DNA from: Klebsiella sp. BIGb0138
GTDB taxonomy: Bacteria > Pseudomonadota > Gammaproteobacteria > Enterobacterales > Enterobacteriaceae
Direction: 5' to 3'
Assembly (NCBI RefSeq): GCF_004342285.1
Contig: NZ_SMCV01000007.1
Location: 124,001-188,000, forward strand
DNA: 64,000 nt
In this document: piece by piece, positions 41,436 through 52,923 of the stretch
Numbering within the stretch: position 1 is the stretch's first letter
Layout: every line of letters begins with the position of its first letter
Notes under the pieces: generated by a model
Database searches by the model: none
Told to the model about the DNA's origin: nothing
Seen by the model: only the letters and a program-made list of their open reading frames with translations
Position numbers and translations under genes: made by a program

Positions 41436-43226
41436 GTGCAAACTTTTCAAGCCGATCTTGCCGTAATTGGCGCTGGCGGAGCAGGTCTTCGTGCCGCAAT
41501 CGCCGCGGCGCAGGCCAATCCAAATGCCAAAATAGCACTAATTTCAAAAGTCTATCCCATGCGTAGCCATACCGTGGCGGCAGAAGGCGGCTCGGCCGCC
41601 GTGGCGCAGGATCATGATAGCTTTGAGTACCATTTTCACGATACCGTCGCTGGCGGCGACTGGCTCTGCGAGCAGGATGTCGTCGACTATTTCGTCCATC
41701 ATTGCCCCACGGAAATGACCCAGCTCGAACAGTGGGGCTGCCCGTGGAGCCGGCGCCCGGACGGCAGCGTCAACGTGCGCCGCTTCGGGGGGATGAAAAT
41801 CGAACGCACGTGGTTCGCCGCCGATAAGACCGGTTTCCATATGCTGCACACCCTGTTCCAGACCTCCCTTCAGTTCCCGCAAATCCAACGCTTCGATGAA
41901 CATTTCGTCCTCGATATTCTGGTCGACGACGGTCAGGCCCGCGGCCTGGTGGCGATGAATATGATGGAGGGTTCGCTGGTACAGATCCGCGCAAATGCGG
42001 TGGTACTGGCGACCGGCGGCGCAGGACGCGTCTATCGCTATAACACCAACGGCGGCATCGTCACCGGCGATGGTATGGGGATGGCGCTGCGCCACGGCGT
42101 GCCGCTGCGCGATATGGAGTTCGTCCAATATCACCCTACCGGGCTGCCGGGCTCCGGTATTCTGATGACCGAAGGCTGCCGCGGCGAAGGCGGTATCCTG
42201 GTCAATAAAAACGGCTACCGCTATCTGCAGGATTACGGCATGGGGCCGGAAACGCCGCTGGGCGAGCCGAAAAACAAATATATGGAGCTCGGTCCGCGCG
42301 ACAAAGTCTCCCAGGCTTTCTGGCATGAATGGCGTAAAGGCAACACCATCCCGACGCCGCGCGGCGACGTGGTATACCTTGATTTACGCCATCTGGGCGA
42401 GAAAAAGCTGCTTGAGCGTCTGCCGTTTATCTGTGAGCTGGCGAAAGCCTACGTCGGCGTTGACCCGGTAAAAGAGCCGATTCCGGTACGCCCGACCGCG
42501 CACTACACCATGGGCGGCATTGAAACCGACCAGCAGTGCGAAACCCGTATTCAAGGTCTGTTCGCCGTGGGCGAATGCTCCTCCGTCGGCCTGCATGGCG
42601 CCAACCGTCTTGGTTCCAACTCGCTGGCAGAACTGGTGGTGTTTGGCCGTCTTGCCGGTGAACAGGCGATGACGCGCGCGGCGCAAGCCGGAGAGGCCAA
42701 CGGCACGGCGCTGGATGCACAGGCGGCGGATGTCGAAAAACGCCTGAAAGACCTCATCAATCAGGACGGTAACGAGAACTGGGCGAAAATTCGCGATGAG
42801 ATGGGTCTGGCGATGGAAGAAGGCTGCGGTATCTACCGCACGCCGGAACTGATGCAGAAAACCATCGATAAGCTGGCGGAGCTGCAGGAGCGCTTTAAGC
42901 GCGTGCGCATCACCGACAGCTCCAGCGTCTTCAACACCGACCTGCTCTACACCATCGAACTGGGCCACGGCCTGAACGTCGCCGAATGTATGGCGCACTC
43001 CGCTATTGCCCGCAAAGAGTCCCGCGGCGCGCATCAGCGCCTGGATGAAGGCTGCACCGAGCGTGATGATGTCAATTTCCTCAAACATACGCTCGCTTTC
43101 CGCGATGCAGATGGCACCACGCGCCTGGATTACGGCGAGGTGAAAATCACCACTCTGCCGCCGGCGAAACGCGTATATGGCGCAGAAGCGGAAGCGGCCG
43201 AGAAGAAGGAGACGGCAAATGGCTGA
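41436..43226 (+). CDS. frdA: Fumarate reductase flavoprotein subunit FrdA
   Basis: 596-residue catalytic subunit that reduces fumarate to succinate in anaerobic respiration, bound to the cytoplasmic face of the membrane. The FAD fold is [16 protein letters not shown]. The covalent flavin histidine is His45 counting Met ([11 protein letters not shown]), and the active-site segment [21 protein letters not shown] is intact. The start is the GTG at 41436, six bases after GGAGG and matching E. coli; an ATG 18 codons upstream has no such support. Confidence 0.97.
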   Translation: MQTFQADLAVIGAGGAGLRAAIAAAQANPNAKIALISKVYPMRSHTVAAEGGSAAVAQDHDSFEYHFHDTVAGGDWLCEQDVVDYFVHHCPTEMTQLEQWGCPWSRRPDGSVNVRRFGGMKIERTWFAADKTGFHMLHTLFQTSLQFPQIQRFDEHFVLDILVDDGQARGLVAMNMMEGSLVQIRANAVVLATGGAGRVYRYNTNGGIVTGDGMGMALRHGVPLRDMEFVQYHPTGLPGSGILMTEGCRGEGGILVNKNGYRYLQDYGMGPETPLGEPKNKYMELGPRDKVSQAFWHEWRKGNTIPTPRGDVVYLDLRHLGEKKLLERLPFICELAKAYVGVDPVKEPIPVRPTAHYTMGGIETDQQCETRIQGLFAVGECSSVGLHGANRLGSNSLAELVVFGRLAGEQAMTRAAQAGEANGTALDAQAADVEKRLKDLINQDGNENWAKIRDEMGLAMEEGCGIYRTPELMQKTIDKLAELQERFKRVRITDSSSVFNTDLLYTIELGHGLNVAECMAHSAIARKESRGAHQRLDEGCTERDDVNFLKHTLAFRDADGTTRLDYGEVKITTLPPAKRVYGAEAEAAEKKETANG

Positions 43227-43953
43227 GATGAAAAACCTCAAAATCGAAGTGGTGCGCTACAACCCGGAAGTGGACACCGCCCCGCACAGCGCATTCTATG
43301 AAGTCCCTTATGATGAGCAAACCTCGCTGCTCGACGCGCTGGGCTATATCAAAGATAACCTCGCGGCGGATCTCAGCTATCGCTGGTCCTGCCGCATGGC
43401 GATTTGCGGTTCCTGCGGGATGATGGTCAACAAAGTGCCGAAGCTGGCGTGTAAAACCTTCCTGCGGGAATACACCAAAGGCATTAAGGTCGAGGCGCTG
43501 GCCAACTTCCCGATTGAGCGCGATCTGGTGGTCGATATGACCCACTTTATCGAAAGTCTGGAGGCCATTAAGCCCTATATTATTGGCAATCCGCGCACCC
43601 CGGAGCAGGGGCCGAACAAGCAAACGCCGGCGCAGATGGCGAAATACCATCAGTTCTCCGGCTGCATCAACTGCGGACTGTGCTACGCCGCCTGCCCGCA
43701 GTTTGGCCTCAATCCGGAGTTTATCGGCCCGGCGGCCATCACCCTCGCCCATCGCTACAACGAAGACAGCCGCGATCGCGGTAAGAAGGAACGTATGGCG
43801 CAGCTTAACGGCAAGAACGGCGTCTGGACCTGCACCTTCGTGGGCTACTGTTCGGAAGTGTGTCCGAAGCACGTCGACCCGGCGGCCGCCATTCAGCAGG
43901 GCAAGGTAGAGAGTTCGAAAGACTTTCTTATCGCCACCCTGAAACCACGCTAA
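43219..43953 (+). CDS. frdB: Fumarate reductase iron-sulfur subunit FrdB
   Basis: 244-residue subunit carrying three clusters between quinol and FAD. [2Fe-2S] ligands lie in [12 protein letters not shown] with a later Cys in LACKTF. [4Fe-4S] ligands lie in [12 protein letters not shown], and [3Fe-4S] ligands in [14 protein letters not shown]. The start overlaps the frdA end by 8 bases; the frame extends 14 codons further upstream within frdA but E. coli FrdB begins [10 protein letters not shown]. Confidence 0.97.
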   Translation: MAEMKNLKIEVVRYNPEVDTAPHSAFYEVPYDEQTSLLDALGYIKDNLAADLSYRWSCRMAICGSCGMMVNKVPKLACKTFLREYTKGIKVEALANFPIERDLVVDMTHFIESLEAIKPYIIGNPRTPEQGPNKQTPAQMAKYHQFSGCINCGLCYAACPQFGLNPEFIGPAAITLAHRYNEDSRDRGKKERMAQLNGKNGVWTCTFVGYCSEVCPKHVDPAAAIQQGKVESSKDFLIATLKPR

Positions 43954-43963
43954 GGAGTGCATG

Positions 43964-44359
43964 ATGACGACTAAACGCAAACCCTATGTGCGGCCGATGA
44001 CGTCCACCTGGTGGAGAAAACTGCCGTTTTATCGCTTCTATATGGTGCGTGAAGGAACCGCAGTGCCCACGGTATGGTTCAGCATCGTGCTGATTTACGG
44101 GCTGTTTGCCCTCAAGCACGGGGCCGAAAGCTGGGCGGGTTACGTGGGTTTCCTGCAAAACCCGATTGTGGTGATTCTGAACCTGATCACCCTTGCGGCA
44201 GCGCTGCTGCACAGTAAAACCTGGTTTGAGCTGGCGCCGAAAGCCGCCAATATCATTATCAAAGGCGAGAAAATGGGGCCAGGGCCGGTTATTAAAGGGC
44301 TTTGGGTGGTGACCGCGGTGGTGACCGTGGCGGTTCTGCTTGTCGCCCTGTTCTGGTAA
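43964..44359 (+). CDS. frdC: Fumarate reductase membrane anchor FrdC
   Basis: 131-residue subunit with three transmembrane helices that binds menaquinol together with FrdD. The N-terminus [17 protein letters not shown] is nearly identical to E. coli. The second of two adjacent ATGs is chosen because AGGAG at 43953-43957 is six bases before it and only three before the first. Confidence 0.96.
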   Translation: MTTKRKPYVRPMTSTWWRKLPFYRFYMVREGTAVPTVWFSIVLIYGLFALKHGAESWAGYVGFLQNPIVVILNLITLAAALLHSKTWFELAPKAANIIIKGEKMGPGPVIKGLWVVTAVVTVAVLLVALFW

Positions 44360-44369
44360 GGAGGCTGAA

Positions 44370-44729
44370 ATGATCGATCCCAATCCAAAACGTTCCGATG
44401 AACCGGTATTCTGGGGGCTGTTTGGCGCAGGCGGTATGTGGGGCGCGATTGTCGCGCCGGTAATAGTGCTGCTGGTCGGCATCCTGCTGCCGTTAGGTCT
44501 GGCGCCAGGCGACGCGTTCAGCTACGAACGCGTGCTGGGCTTTGCCCAAAGCTTTGTCGGCCGCGCCTTCCTCTTCCTGATGATCGTCCTGCCGCTGTGG
44601 TGCGGGCTCCACCGTATCCATCACGCGATGCATGACCTGAAAATTCATGTGCCGAACGGGAAATGGGTCTTCTACGGGCTGGCCGCGATCCTGACCGTGG
44701 TGACCCTGGTCGGCGTGTTATTTATTTAA
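44370..44729 (+). CDS. frdD: Fumarate reductase membrane anchor FrdD
   Basis: 119-residue three-helix subunit, the last gene of the frdABCD operon. The start [16 protein letters not shown] matches E. coli, with GGAGG upstream. The conserved [14 protein letters not shown] segment is present. In E. coli the ampC promoter lies inside frdD, but here no beta-lactamase gene follows. Confidence 0.96.
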   Translation: MIDPNPKRSDEPVFWGLFGAGGMWGAIVAPVIVLLVGILLPLGLAPGDAFSYERVLGFAQSFVGRAFLFLMIVLPLWCGLHRIHHAMHDLKIHVPNGKWVFYGLAAILTVVTLVGVLFI

Positions 44730-44739
44730 TCCCCCTGAT

Positions 44740-44769
44740 GCCCGGTAACATTCTGCTACCGGGCTCTCC
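44740..44769 (+). terminator. Terminator downstream of frdD
   Basis: Stem GCCCGGTA/TACCGGGC (44740-44747 and 44757-44764) followed by TCTCCTTT, ten bases after the frdD stop. The T run is weak. In E. coli the equivalent hairpin is the frd terminator and ampC attenuator. Confidence 0.6.
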
Positions 44770-44842
44770 TTTGCAGAAAATATCCCCCCGCTTTTTCCCG
44801 GCAGAATCTACACTTAGCTAAAAAGCCCGCAAGGAAAATGCT

Positions 44843-45376
44843 ATGCGTACGCTGCCAATTATTGCGGTTATTGCCGCCTCGTTTCTGGTCGTAGCCTGTA
44901 GCACTCCGACACCGCCACAAGGCGTCACGGTGGTCAGCCCTTTTGACACCCAGCGCTATCTCGGCACCTGGTATGAAATCGCTCGCTTCGATCATCGCTT
45001 TGAAAGTGGTCTGGAAAAAGTGACCACCACCTACGGTCTGCGCGGCGACGGCGGGCTGGATGTGGTGAACAAAGGCTATAACCCCGATCGGGGCATATGG
45101 CAGAAAACCGATGGCGTGGCGTACTTCACCGGTCAGCCCACCCGGGCGGCGATGAAGGTCTCTTTTTTTGGCCCTTTCTACGGCGGCTACAACGTGATCG
45201 CCCTGGATAAGGAGTATCGCTACGCGCTGGTTTGCGGACCGGATCGCGATTATCTCTGGCTGCTGGCGCGCACGCCGAAGATCTCACCAGAGGTCAAACA
45301 GCAGATGCTGGACATTGCCACCCGGCAGGGCTTCGACGTGAGCAAGTTCATCTGGGTCAATCAGCGCTATGAGTGA
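44843..45376 (+). CDS. blc: Outer-membrane lipocalin Blc
   Basis: 177-residue lipoprotein lipocalin that binds fatty acids and lysophospholipids. The lipobox is VVACS with Cys19. The first lipocalin block is RYLGTWYEIARFDHRFE, and GPFYGGYNVIALDKEYRYALVCGP forms the second. It follows frdD by 113 bp and is convergent with sugE. In E. coli ampC lies between frdD and blc. Confidence 0.96.
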   Translation: MRTLPIIAVIAASFLVVACSTPTPPQGVTVVSPFDTQRYLGTWYEIARFDHRFESGLEKVTTTYGLRGDGGLDVVNKGYNPDRGIWQKTDGVAYFTGQPTRAAMKVSFFGPFYGGYNVIALDKEYRYALVCGPDRDYLWLLARTPKISPEVKQQMLDIATRQGFDVSKFIWVNQRYE

Positions 45377-45387
45377 GCGCGCGGTGG

Positions 45388-45705
45388 TTAGTGCGCGCTG
45401 ATCTTCAGGCCGATAATACCGACCACGATACACGCCAGGCTGGCAATGCGCATCGCGCTGGCTGATTCACCCAGCAGGACGATGCCGGTGATGGCTGCGC
45501 CAACCGCGCCAATCCCCGTCCAGACGGCATAGGCGGTCCCCACCGGCAGGGTTTTCATCGCCCACGACAGCAGCGCCATACTGAGCACCATCGCGACGAT
45601 GGTGATCGCGCTGGGTAGCAGGCGGCTAAAACCGTGGGTGTATTTCAGGCCAACCGCCCAGACCACTTCCAGCAGGCCGGCGATAAACAAAACGAACCAG
45701 GACAT
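45388..45705 (-). CDS. sugE: Guanidinium exporter Gdx (SugE)
   Basis: 105-residue small-multidrug-resistance-family protein with four transmembrane helices that exports guanidinium ions in exchange for protons. The family motif with essential Glu is [20 protein letters not shown], and [17 protein letters not shown] is the conserved third helix region. The start [10 protein letters not shown] has AAGGAG upstream. A guanidine-II riboswitch lies directly before it, which supports the guanidinium role rather than general drug resistance. Confidence 0.96.
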   Translation of the reverse strand: MSWFVLFIAGLLEVVWAVGLKYTHGFSRLLPSAITIVAMVLSMALLSWAMKTLPVGTAYAVWTGIGAVGAAITGIVLLGESASAMRIASLACIVVGIIGLKISAH

Positions 45706-45718
45706 ACGACTCCTTGAT

Positions 45719-45762
45719 GGGGCCGTCCCCGGATGCGATGCGCTTACGGGTCGTCCCGCAAG
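45719..45762 (-). promoter_or_regulatory. Guanidine-II (mini-ykkC) riboswitch upstream of sugE
   Basis: The minus strand carries two hairpins with ACGR loops, the hallmark of guanidine-II riboswitches. The first is CTTGCGGGACGACCCGTAAG (loop ACGA, 45743-45762) and the second is GGGGACGGCCCC (loop ACGG, 45719-45730). The second stem ends three bases before the sugE Shine-Dalgarno AAGGAG, so ligand binding probably frees or exposes the ribosome site. Confidence 0.92.
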
Positions 45763-45781
45763 GTGGATGAAAAACGCAGGG

Positions 45782-45810
45782 ATTATAAACAACGTGCCTG
45801 ACGATGGGAA
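45782..45810 (-). promoter_or_regulatory. Candidate promoter for sugE
   Basis: On the minus strand TATAAT occupies 45782-45787, with a poor -35 (TTCCCA, 45805-45810) 17 bases upstream. Transcription would start about 14 bases before the first riboswitch hairpin. Confidence 0.5.
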
Positions 45811-45837
45811 GAACGGTACGGCCGGTGACCGTACCGT
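45808..45837 (-). terminator. Terminator downstream of ecnB
   Basis: Perfect 9-bp arms ACGGTACGG/CCGTACCGT (45813-45821 and 45829-45837) with a 7-base loop, followed on the minus strand by TTCTTCCC. It lies six bases after the ecnB stop and separates ecnB from sugE. Confidence 0.55.
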
Positions 45838-45842
45838 CAGGT

Positions 45843-45989
45843 CTATTGCTGGGCTTTCGTCGCCGCACCGGAAATGGCACTGCCGCCTTCTGAAATATCC
45901 TGACCAACACCACGCGTCGTGTTGCATGCGGTCAACACTGAAGAAAGGGCCAAAACCGTAAAGAACGCTGCAATCGCTTTTTTCACCAT
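45843..45989 (-). CDS. ecnB: Entericidin B lipoprotein
   Basis: 48-residue lipoprotein of the entericidin bacteriolysis module, described in E. coli as the stationary-phase toxin partner. It begins [17 protein letters not shown], has the lipobox LTAC with the modified Cys22, and continues [14 protein letters not shown]. The NTxRGxGxDI core is shared with ecnA upstream on the same strand. Confidence 0.93.
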   Translation of the reverse strand: MVKKAIAAFFTVLALSSVLTACNTTRGVGQDISEGGSAISGAATKAQQ

Positions 45990-46164
45990 AATATCATCCT
46001 TATTACCAGTTTTAGTTATCGTGCCCTATAAGCATAGACAACCTGGCCCGGGATGAAGGGATCTCAGCGTTTTTTAAGAGAAAAAGAGGTATCAAACGGC
46101 TGATTTAAGCGAAACGGCGCCGCGAGAGGAGATGATGAAGCAAAAGGAGCGGATAACAGGGCAT

Positions 46165-46296
46165 TTAACTGACGGCGCGCGAAATCGCATGCCCCAGTCC
46201 CTGAACGTCTTCGCCAAAGCCGCGGGCGGTATTACAGCCAGTCAGCAAAACAGCGCTCAGCAACAGCAATGCCAGAAGCCAGGTCGTGTTGTTCAT
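46165..46296 (-). CDS. ecnA: Entericidin A lipoprotein
   Basis: 43-residue lipoprotein, described in E. coli as the antidote to entericidin B. It begins MNNTTWLLALLLLSAVLL, has the lipobox LTGC with Cys21, and ends NTARGFGEDVQGLGHAIS plus a short tail. AAGGAAG is seven bases before the ATG on the minus strand. A spacer of 175 bp separates it from ecnB. Confidence 0.9.
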   Translation of the reverse strand: MNNTTWLLALLLLSAVLLTGCNTARGFGEDVQGLGHAISRAVS

Positions 46297-46317
46297 TCTT
46301 CCTTGCCTGCAGTAGCA

Positions 46318-46338
46318 GGCGCAGCACGCTGCTGCGCC
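46318..46338. repeat. Inverted repeat between efp and ecnA
   Basis: Nine-base GC arms GGCGCAGCA/TGCTGCGCC (46318-46326 and 46330-46338) around a 3-base loop, 19 bases after the efp stop. No T run follows, so termination of efp here is uncertain. Its lower flank contains the ecnA ribosome-binding site. Confidence 0.45.
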
Positions 46339-46357
46339 AACCATCTTATGACATGAA

Positions 46358-46924
46358 TTACTTCACGCGGGATACGTATTCGCCAGAGCGGGTATCCACT
46401 TTGATGACTTCGCCAATCTGGACAAACAGCGGAACTTTCACCACTGCGCCAGTTGACAGCGTTGCCGGTTTACCGCCGGTACCTGCGGTGTCACCTTTCA
46501 GACCCGGATCGGTTTCAACGATTTCCAGTTCAACAAAGTTCGGCGGGGTGACGGAGATCGGCTGGCCGTTCCACAGAGTCACGATGCACTCCGCCTGATC
46601 CAGCAGCCATTTCGCGTTATCGCCTACGGCTTTCGCATCGGCAGCCAGCTGCTCAAACGTGGAGTTGTTCATGAAGTGATAGAACTCACCGTCGTTGTAC
46701 AGGTAAGTCAGGTTCATATCAACAACGTCCGCGCCTTCCGCAGAGTCGGTAGATTTGAAGGTTTTTTCAACACGGGTACCGGTCAGCAGGCGGCGCAGCT
46801 TAACGCGCGCGAAAGCCTGGCCTTTACCTGGTTTCACGAATTCACTCGCTTCAACGGCGTAAGGTTCGCCGTCCATCATGATTTTAAGACCGGCACGAAA
46901 ATCGTTGCTATAGTAAGTCGCCAT
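46358..46924 (-). CDS. efp: Elongation factor P
   Basis: 188-residue factor that relieves ribosome stalling at polyproline stretches. Three beta-barrel domains are expected, and the modified loop [10 protein letters not shown] places the beta-lysylated residue at Lys34. The start [12 protein letters not shown] is the E. coli start; the longer frame runs through the divergent epmB region and is rejected. Its modifying enzymes EpmB (40 bp away, divergent) and EpmA are in this window. Confidence 0.98.
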   Translation of the reverse strand: MATYYSNDFRAGLKIMMDGEPYAVEASEFVKPGKGQAFARVKLRRLLTGTRVEKTFKSTDSAEGADVVDMNLTYLYNDGEFYHFMNNSTFEQLAADAKAVGDNAKWLLDQAECIVTLWNGQPISVTPPNFVELEIVETDPGLKGDTAGTGGKPATLSTGAVVKVPLFVQIGEVIKVDTRSGEYVSRVK

Positions 46925-46964
46925 AAGGCCCTCTAAATTTGTTAATTGGTAGCTAAGCCACAAA

Positions 46965-47996
46965 ATGGCGCATATTGTAACCCTAAATACCCCATCCAGA
47001 GAAGATTGGTTAACGCAACTTGCAGATGTTGTGACCAGTCCTGACGAACTGCTGCATCTTTTAAATGTAGACAATGATGCGAACCTGCTGGCGGGACGCG
47101 ACGCAAAACGTCTCTTCGCCCTGCGCGTACCGCGGGCGTTTATCGCCCGCATGGAGCCGGGAAACCCCAACGATCCTCTTCTTCGTCAGGTACTTACCTC
47201 ACAAGAAGAGTTTATTGCGGCCCCGGGTTTTTCTACCGATCCGCTGGAAGAACAGCACAGCGTGGTACCGGGTCTGCTGCATAAATACCGCAACCGGGCG
47301 CTGCTGCTGGTCAAGGGCGGCTGCGCGGTAAATTGCCGCTATTGTTTCCGCCGACACTTCCCGTACGCCGAAAATCAGGGCAATAAGCGCAACTGGCAGG
47401 CGGCGCTGGAGTATATTGCCGCACATCCGCAGCTCGATGAGATTATTTTTTCCGGCGGCGACCCGCTGATGGCGAAAGATCATGAACTGGACTGGCTGCT
47501 CACGCAGCTGGAAGCCATCCCGCACGTCAAACGCCTGCGCATCCACAGCCGCCTGCCGGTGGTCATCCCGGCGCGGATTACCGACGCACTGGTCTCGCGC
47601 CTTGCCGGCTCGTCGTTGCAGGTGCTGCTGGTCAATCACAGCAACCATGCCAATGAAATCGATGCCGATTTCCGCGCGGCGATGATGCGCTTACGCACGG
47701 CAGGCGTGACGCTGCTCAATCAAAGCGTGCTTCTGCGCGGCGTTAACGATAATGCGCAAACGCTGGCCGATTTGAGCAATGCCCTGTTCGACGCCGGGGT
47801 GATGCCCTACTACCTGCACGTTCTGGATAAAGTCCAGGGCGCGGCCCATTTTATGGTCGAAGATGAAGAGGCCCGGGCCATCATGCGTGAGCTGCTGACG
47901 CTGGTTTCAGGGTATATGGTGCCGAGGCTGGCGCGAGAAATCGGCGGTGAGCCCAGCAAGACGCCGCTGGATTTAGGCTTGAAACAACATTCGTGA
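46965..47996 (+). CDS. epmB: EF-P-specific lysine 2,3-aminomutase EpmB
   Basis: 343-residue radical-SAM, PLP-dependent enzyme that makes (R)-beta-lysine for EF-P modification by EpmA. The Fe-S motif is [17 protein letters not shown] (CxxxCxxC), followed by [16 protein letters not shown]. The C-terminal segment [13 protein letters not shown] is conserved and precedes the tail. It is divergent from efp with a 40-bp shared promoter gap. Confidence 0.96.
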   Translation: MAHIVTLNTPSREDWLTQLADVVTSPDELLHLLNVDNDANLLAGRDAKRLFALRVPRAFIARMEPGNPNDPLLRQVLTSQEEFIAAPGFSTDPLEEQHSVVPGLLHKYRNRALLLVKGGCAVNCRYCFRRHFPYAENQGNKRNWQAALEYIAAHPQLDEIIFSGGDPLMAKDHELDWLLTQLEAIPHVKRLRIHSRLPVVIPARITDALVSRLAGSSLQVLLVNHSNHANEIDADFRAAMMRLRTAGVTLLNQSVLLRGVNDNAQTLADLSNALFDAGVMPYYLHVLDKVQGAAHFMVEDEEARAIMRELLTLVSGYMVPRLAREIGGEPSKTPLDLGLKQHS

Positions 47997-48062
47997 AAAG
48001 GCCCGCCGGGGAAATACTGGCAGACCCTCGATTGACAGACTGACCTGAACGCGCGGAGATCG

Positions 48063-48097
48063 CCGGGCCTCTCTTACCGTCGACGGGAGAGGCCCGG
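48063..48097. terminator. Hairpin between convergent epmB and yjeI
   Basis: Perfect 11-bp arms CCGGGCCTCTC/GAGAGGCCCGG (48063-48073 and 48087-48097) with a 13-base loop in the 108-bp convergent gap. It can fold on either strand but has no clear T run. Confidence 0.5.
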
Positions 48098-48104
48098 AAT
48101 CACA

Positions 48105-48458
48105 TCAGTTCGGGCACTTATAGACCTGACCGTTCATTTCACTGTCGGTCGGCACAAAGCTCGACAGCAGATTCTGCGTCGGGCTGCTGACGCCATAAAT
48201 CACGTTGCCGCCCATCGCGGCGGCCTGGTTGCGCAGTGCGTTAGCGGCGCCACGCATGGATCCGCCTTCATCACCGTTCTGACCGGACAGCCAGTTGCTC
48301 TGCTTACCCGTCGCGGTCCCCAGCAGCTGGCAATCCGCACCCGGCTTCTCTTCAACAAAGCGTACGCCCTGTCCGCCTGAGCTCAGTTCGTTGCTGGAAC
48401 TGCACCCCGCCAACAATAATGCTGCGCCGACAATCCCTGCTAAATATCTTACCTGCAT
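48105..48458 (-). CDS. yjeI: DUF4156 lipoprotein YjeI
   Basis: 117-residue lipoprotein of unknown function. The signal peptide ends in lipobox LAGC with Cys19. The mature part contains GATATGKQSNWLSGQ-like residues (TATGKQSNWLSGQNGDEGG) and NALRNQAAAMGGNVIYG, typical of DUF4156. The start MQVRYLAGIVGAALL has GGGGA six bases upstream; a further 16 in-frame codons upstream are rejected. Confidence 0.9.
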   Translation of the reverse strand: MQVRYLAGIVGAALLLAGCSSSNELSSGGQGVRFVEEKPGADCQLLGTATGKQSNWLSGQNGDEGGSMRGAANALRNQAAAMGGNVIYGVSSPTQNLLSSFVPTDSEMNGQVYKCPN

Positions 48459-48524
48459 GTTATTCCCCATGATCAATGAGCTGGACGCGCCGGCCCGGAT
48501 GTACACCTTATACTAAAAAGATGA

Positions 48525-48563
48525 GAAAAAGAAAAACCCCCGAGCATTTCTGCCCGGGGGTTT
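48525..48563 (-). terminator. Intrinsic terminator downstream of groL
   Basis: Stem AAACCCCCG/CGGGGGTTT around a GC-poor loop, followed on the minus strand by TTCTTTTTC. It ends the groSL transcript about 30 bases after the groL stop. Confidence 0.85.
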
Positions 48564-48591
48564 CTTTATTTCTATGGGGTATCGCGCACGA

Positions 48592-50250
<1,659 letters not shown>

Positions 50251-50277
50251 TCAAATTCGTTCAGTTTCGCGCGCGAA

Positions 50278-50739
<462 letters not shown>

Positions 50740-50802
50740 TCATCGTCATAAGTAAAAACGATTGTGCTACCCTCCATTCTTTGTCGGTGACAGGATTGCA
50801 AC

Positions 50803-52056
50803 ATGAGTGGGTTGAAACAGGAGTTAGGTCTGGCTCAGGGAGTGGGGCTGCTTTCCACGTCGCTACTCGGCACCGGCGTCTTTGCCGTGCCGGCGTTGGC
50901 CGCGCTGGTCGCGGGAGATAACAGTCTGTGGGCCTGGCCGGCGCTGATCCTGCTGGTCTTTCCGATCGCCATCGTCTTTGCCGTACTCGGTCGCCATTTC
51001 CCCAGCGCGGGCGGCGTGGCGCACTTCGTCAACATGGCCTTTGGCTCCCGTATGGAACGCGTCACCGGCTGGCTGTTCCTGTCGGTCATTCCGGTCGGAT
51101 TGCCCGCCGCGCTGCACATCGCCACCGGATTCGGCCAGGCGCTGTTTGGCTGGCACGATACCCAGCTGCTGCTGGCTGAGCTGGGCACGCTGGCTATCGT
51201 CTGGTGGGTCGGGTCGCGGGGCGCCAGCTCCAGCGCTAACCTGCAAACGCTGGTCGCGATGCTGATCGTGGCGCTGATCGTCGTCGTCTGGTGGCGCGGT
51301 GGAATTAGCCCGACGCAGATCCCCTTTCCGGCACCGACCGATATCGACCAGTCACAGCTTTTTGCCGCTTTGTCGGTGATGTTCTGGTGCTTTGTCGGTC
51401 TTGAAGCCTTCGCTCATCTGGCAGCGGAATTTAAACGCCCGGAGCGTGATTTCCCCCGTGCGTTAATGATCGGCTTATTGCTGGCGGGGTCGGTGTACTG
51501 GGCCTGTACCGTGCTGGTGCTGCATTTTCATGCCTTTGGCGCGGGGATGGCCGCCGCCGCATCGTTACCCAATATCGTGGTGCGCTTATTCGGCGTGCAG
51601 GCGCTGTGGGTCGCCTGCGTGATTGGCTATCTCGCCTGTTTCGCCAGCCTCAATATCTATATCCAAAGCTTCGCCCGCCTGGTGTGGTCACAGGCGCAGT
51701 ACAGGCCGGGTAGCTATCTCGCCCGCCTGTCGCCGCAGCAAATCCCCCGCAACGCGCTCAATGCGGTGCTCGGCTGCTGCGTCATCAGCACGCTGTGTAT
51801 CTACTGGCTTGATATCAACCTCGACGCGCTGATCGTCTACGCCAACGGCATTTTTATTATGATTTACCTGCTGTGCATGCTGGCGGGATGTCGGTTATTG
51901 CCGGGGCGCTATCGGGCGCTGGCGGTCATCGGCAGCGTGCTGTGCCTGCTGCTGCTGGCGATGGTCGGCTGGAAAAGCCTGTACGCGCTGGCGGTGATGG
52001 CGGCGCTGTGGCTGTGGCTGCCCAAACGCCACTCGCCGGTCCGCCCGACCGCATAA
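50803..52056 (+). CDS. yjeH: L-methionine/branched-chain amino acid exporter YjeH
   Basis: 417-residue APC-superfamily inner-membrane protein with about 12 helices. E. coli YjeH exports methionine and branched-chain amino acids. Recognisable parts are the N-terminal GVGLLSTSLLGTGVFAVPALA unwound helix and FWCFVGLEAFAHLAAEFKRPERDFP. It is divergent from groS across 231 bp and convergent with fxsA. Confidence 0.92.
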   Translation: MSGLKQELGLAQGVGLLSTSLLGTGVFAVPALAALVAGDNSLWAWPALILLVFPIAIVFAVLGRHFPSAGGVAHFVNMAFGSRMERVTGWLFLSVIPVGLPAALHIATGFGQALFGWHDTQLLLAELGTLAIVWWVGSRGASSSANLQTLVAMLIVALIVVVWWRGGISPTQIPFPAPTDIDQSQLFAALSVMFWCFVGLEAFAHLAAEFKRPERDFPRALMIGLLLAGSVYWACTVLVLHFHAFGAGMAAAASLPNIVVRLFGVQALWVACVIGYLACFASLNIYIQSFARLVWSQAQYRPGSYLARLSPQQIPRNALNAVLGCCVISTLCIYWLDINLDALIVYANGIFIMIYLLCMLAGCRLLPGRYRALAVIGSVLCLLLLAMVGWKSLYALAVMAALWLWLPKRHSPVRPTA

Positions 52057-52086
52057 AAAAGCCGGATAGCGCAACGCGTATCCGGC
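52055..52086 (-). terminator. Intrinsic terminator of fxsA (and probably yjeH)
   Basis: Stem GCCGGATA/TATCCGGC (52061-52068 and 52079-52086) with extra GCGC pairing inside. On the minus strand it is followed by TTTTTTATGC, so it terminates fxsA. On the plus strand, right after the yjeH stop, it has only a weak tail. Confidence 0.85.
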
Positions 52087-52114
52087 CAGTTTATCATCCG
52101 CCCGACGGGCTGAA

Positions 52115-52585
52115 TTAACGGTCGTCTTTATGATCCAGACGGTCGCGCTCTTCATCTTTACGCTGGTATTCGCCGTCAAAGGTCTCACCGCCTCCGCTGC
52201 CCGCGCTAAACCCGCCGCCGGGCATCCGGCTAAAGCGTAAGTGCGGCATCAGCTTCAGGGTCAGGTGTTTCTGTACCGGCGGCAGCAGGAGCAGCAGGCC
52301 GAGGAAATCGGTAAAGAACCCCGGCAGCAACAGCAGCAGACCGGCGATGATCAGCGACACGCTTTTAATCATTTCTGCGGCCGGGCTCTCACCTGCCGCC
52401 ATTTTCTGCTGCATCAGCATCAGGTTTTTAAAGCCCTGATTGCGCACCAGCGACATACCGACCACCGAGCTGAAGATCACCAGAATCAGCGTCAGCAGGA
52501 CGCCGAGCACGTGGGCCACCTGGATGAAGATCGATATCTCAATGTAAACGTATAAAAAAATGGCAATTAACGGAATCCAACGCAC
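52115..52585 (-). CDS. fxsA: FxsA inner-membrane protein
   Basis: 156-residue membrane protein with several helices. In E. coli, extra FxsA relieves exclusion of phage T7 by the F plasmid; its normal role is unknown. VYIEISIFIQVAHVLGVLLTL and MIKSVSLIIAGLLLLLPGFF are conserved, and the tail is charged (RKDEERDRLDHKDD). The GTG at 52585 is taken as start because AAGGAG is about six bases upstream and E. coli begins MRWLPFIAIF; the upstream ATG overlaps that ribosome site. Confidence 0.92.
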   Translation of the reverse strand: MRWIPLIAIFLYVYIEISIFIQVAHVLGVLLTLILVIFSSVVGMSLVRNQGFKNLMLMQQKMAAGESPAAEMIKSVSLIIAGLLLLLPGFFTDFLGLLLLLPPVQKHLTLKLMPHLRFSRMPGGGFSAGSGGGETFDGEYQRKDEERDRLDHKDDR

Positions 52586-52718
52586 TGGCGTCTCCTTCAT
52601 TCGCAGCCGCCACTATCGGCCACCGCGGTCATCGATGTGCTTTTCGCATCAGATCGATATTGGGCTAAAACGCCACATTTCAATCGGCAGAATCGCTTAT
52701 TTTTTGCAGAAATGGCAA

Positions 52719-52740
52719 AGCGGTGACTCATTTCACAGAT
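52719..52740 (+). promoter_or_regulatory. Candidate CRP site upstream of aspA
   Basis: GGTGA-CTCATT-TCACA is a near-consensus CRP half-site pair with the standard six-base spacing (GTGA at 52723-52726, TCAC at 52733-52736). It lies in the 338-bp gap between fxsA and aspA, which holds no gene. E. coli aspA is CRP-activated. No clear promoter hexamers could be fixed. Confidence 0.6.
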
Positions 52741-52923
52741 TAATAATTCTTATACCTTCCGCGACATAATAAGTGATCAAGGTTACGGACATTCGCTATC
52801 ATCAGCATATGATCGTGGGCACCGGGCCGATTAAGGAAATAATCTTCGGCAAGAAAATACGCTAAACCCCATAAATCCTGCGTATTTGGTGAATTCATTG
52901 GCAGATTGAAAAAGAAGGTTCAC

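Noticed and set aside
44730..44842. Remnant of ampC
   Set aside because: The 113-bp gap holds a terminator and leader sequence only; no beta-lactamase motif is seen in any frame.
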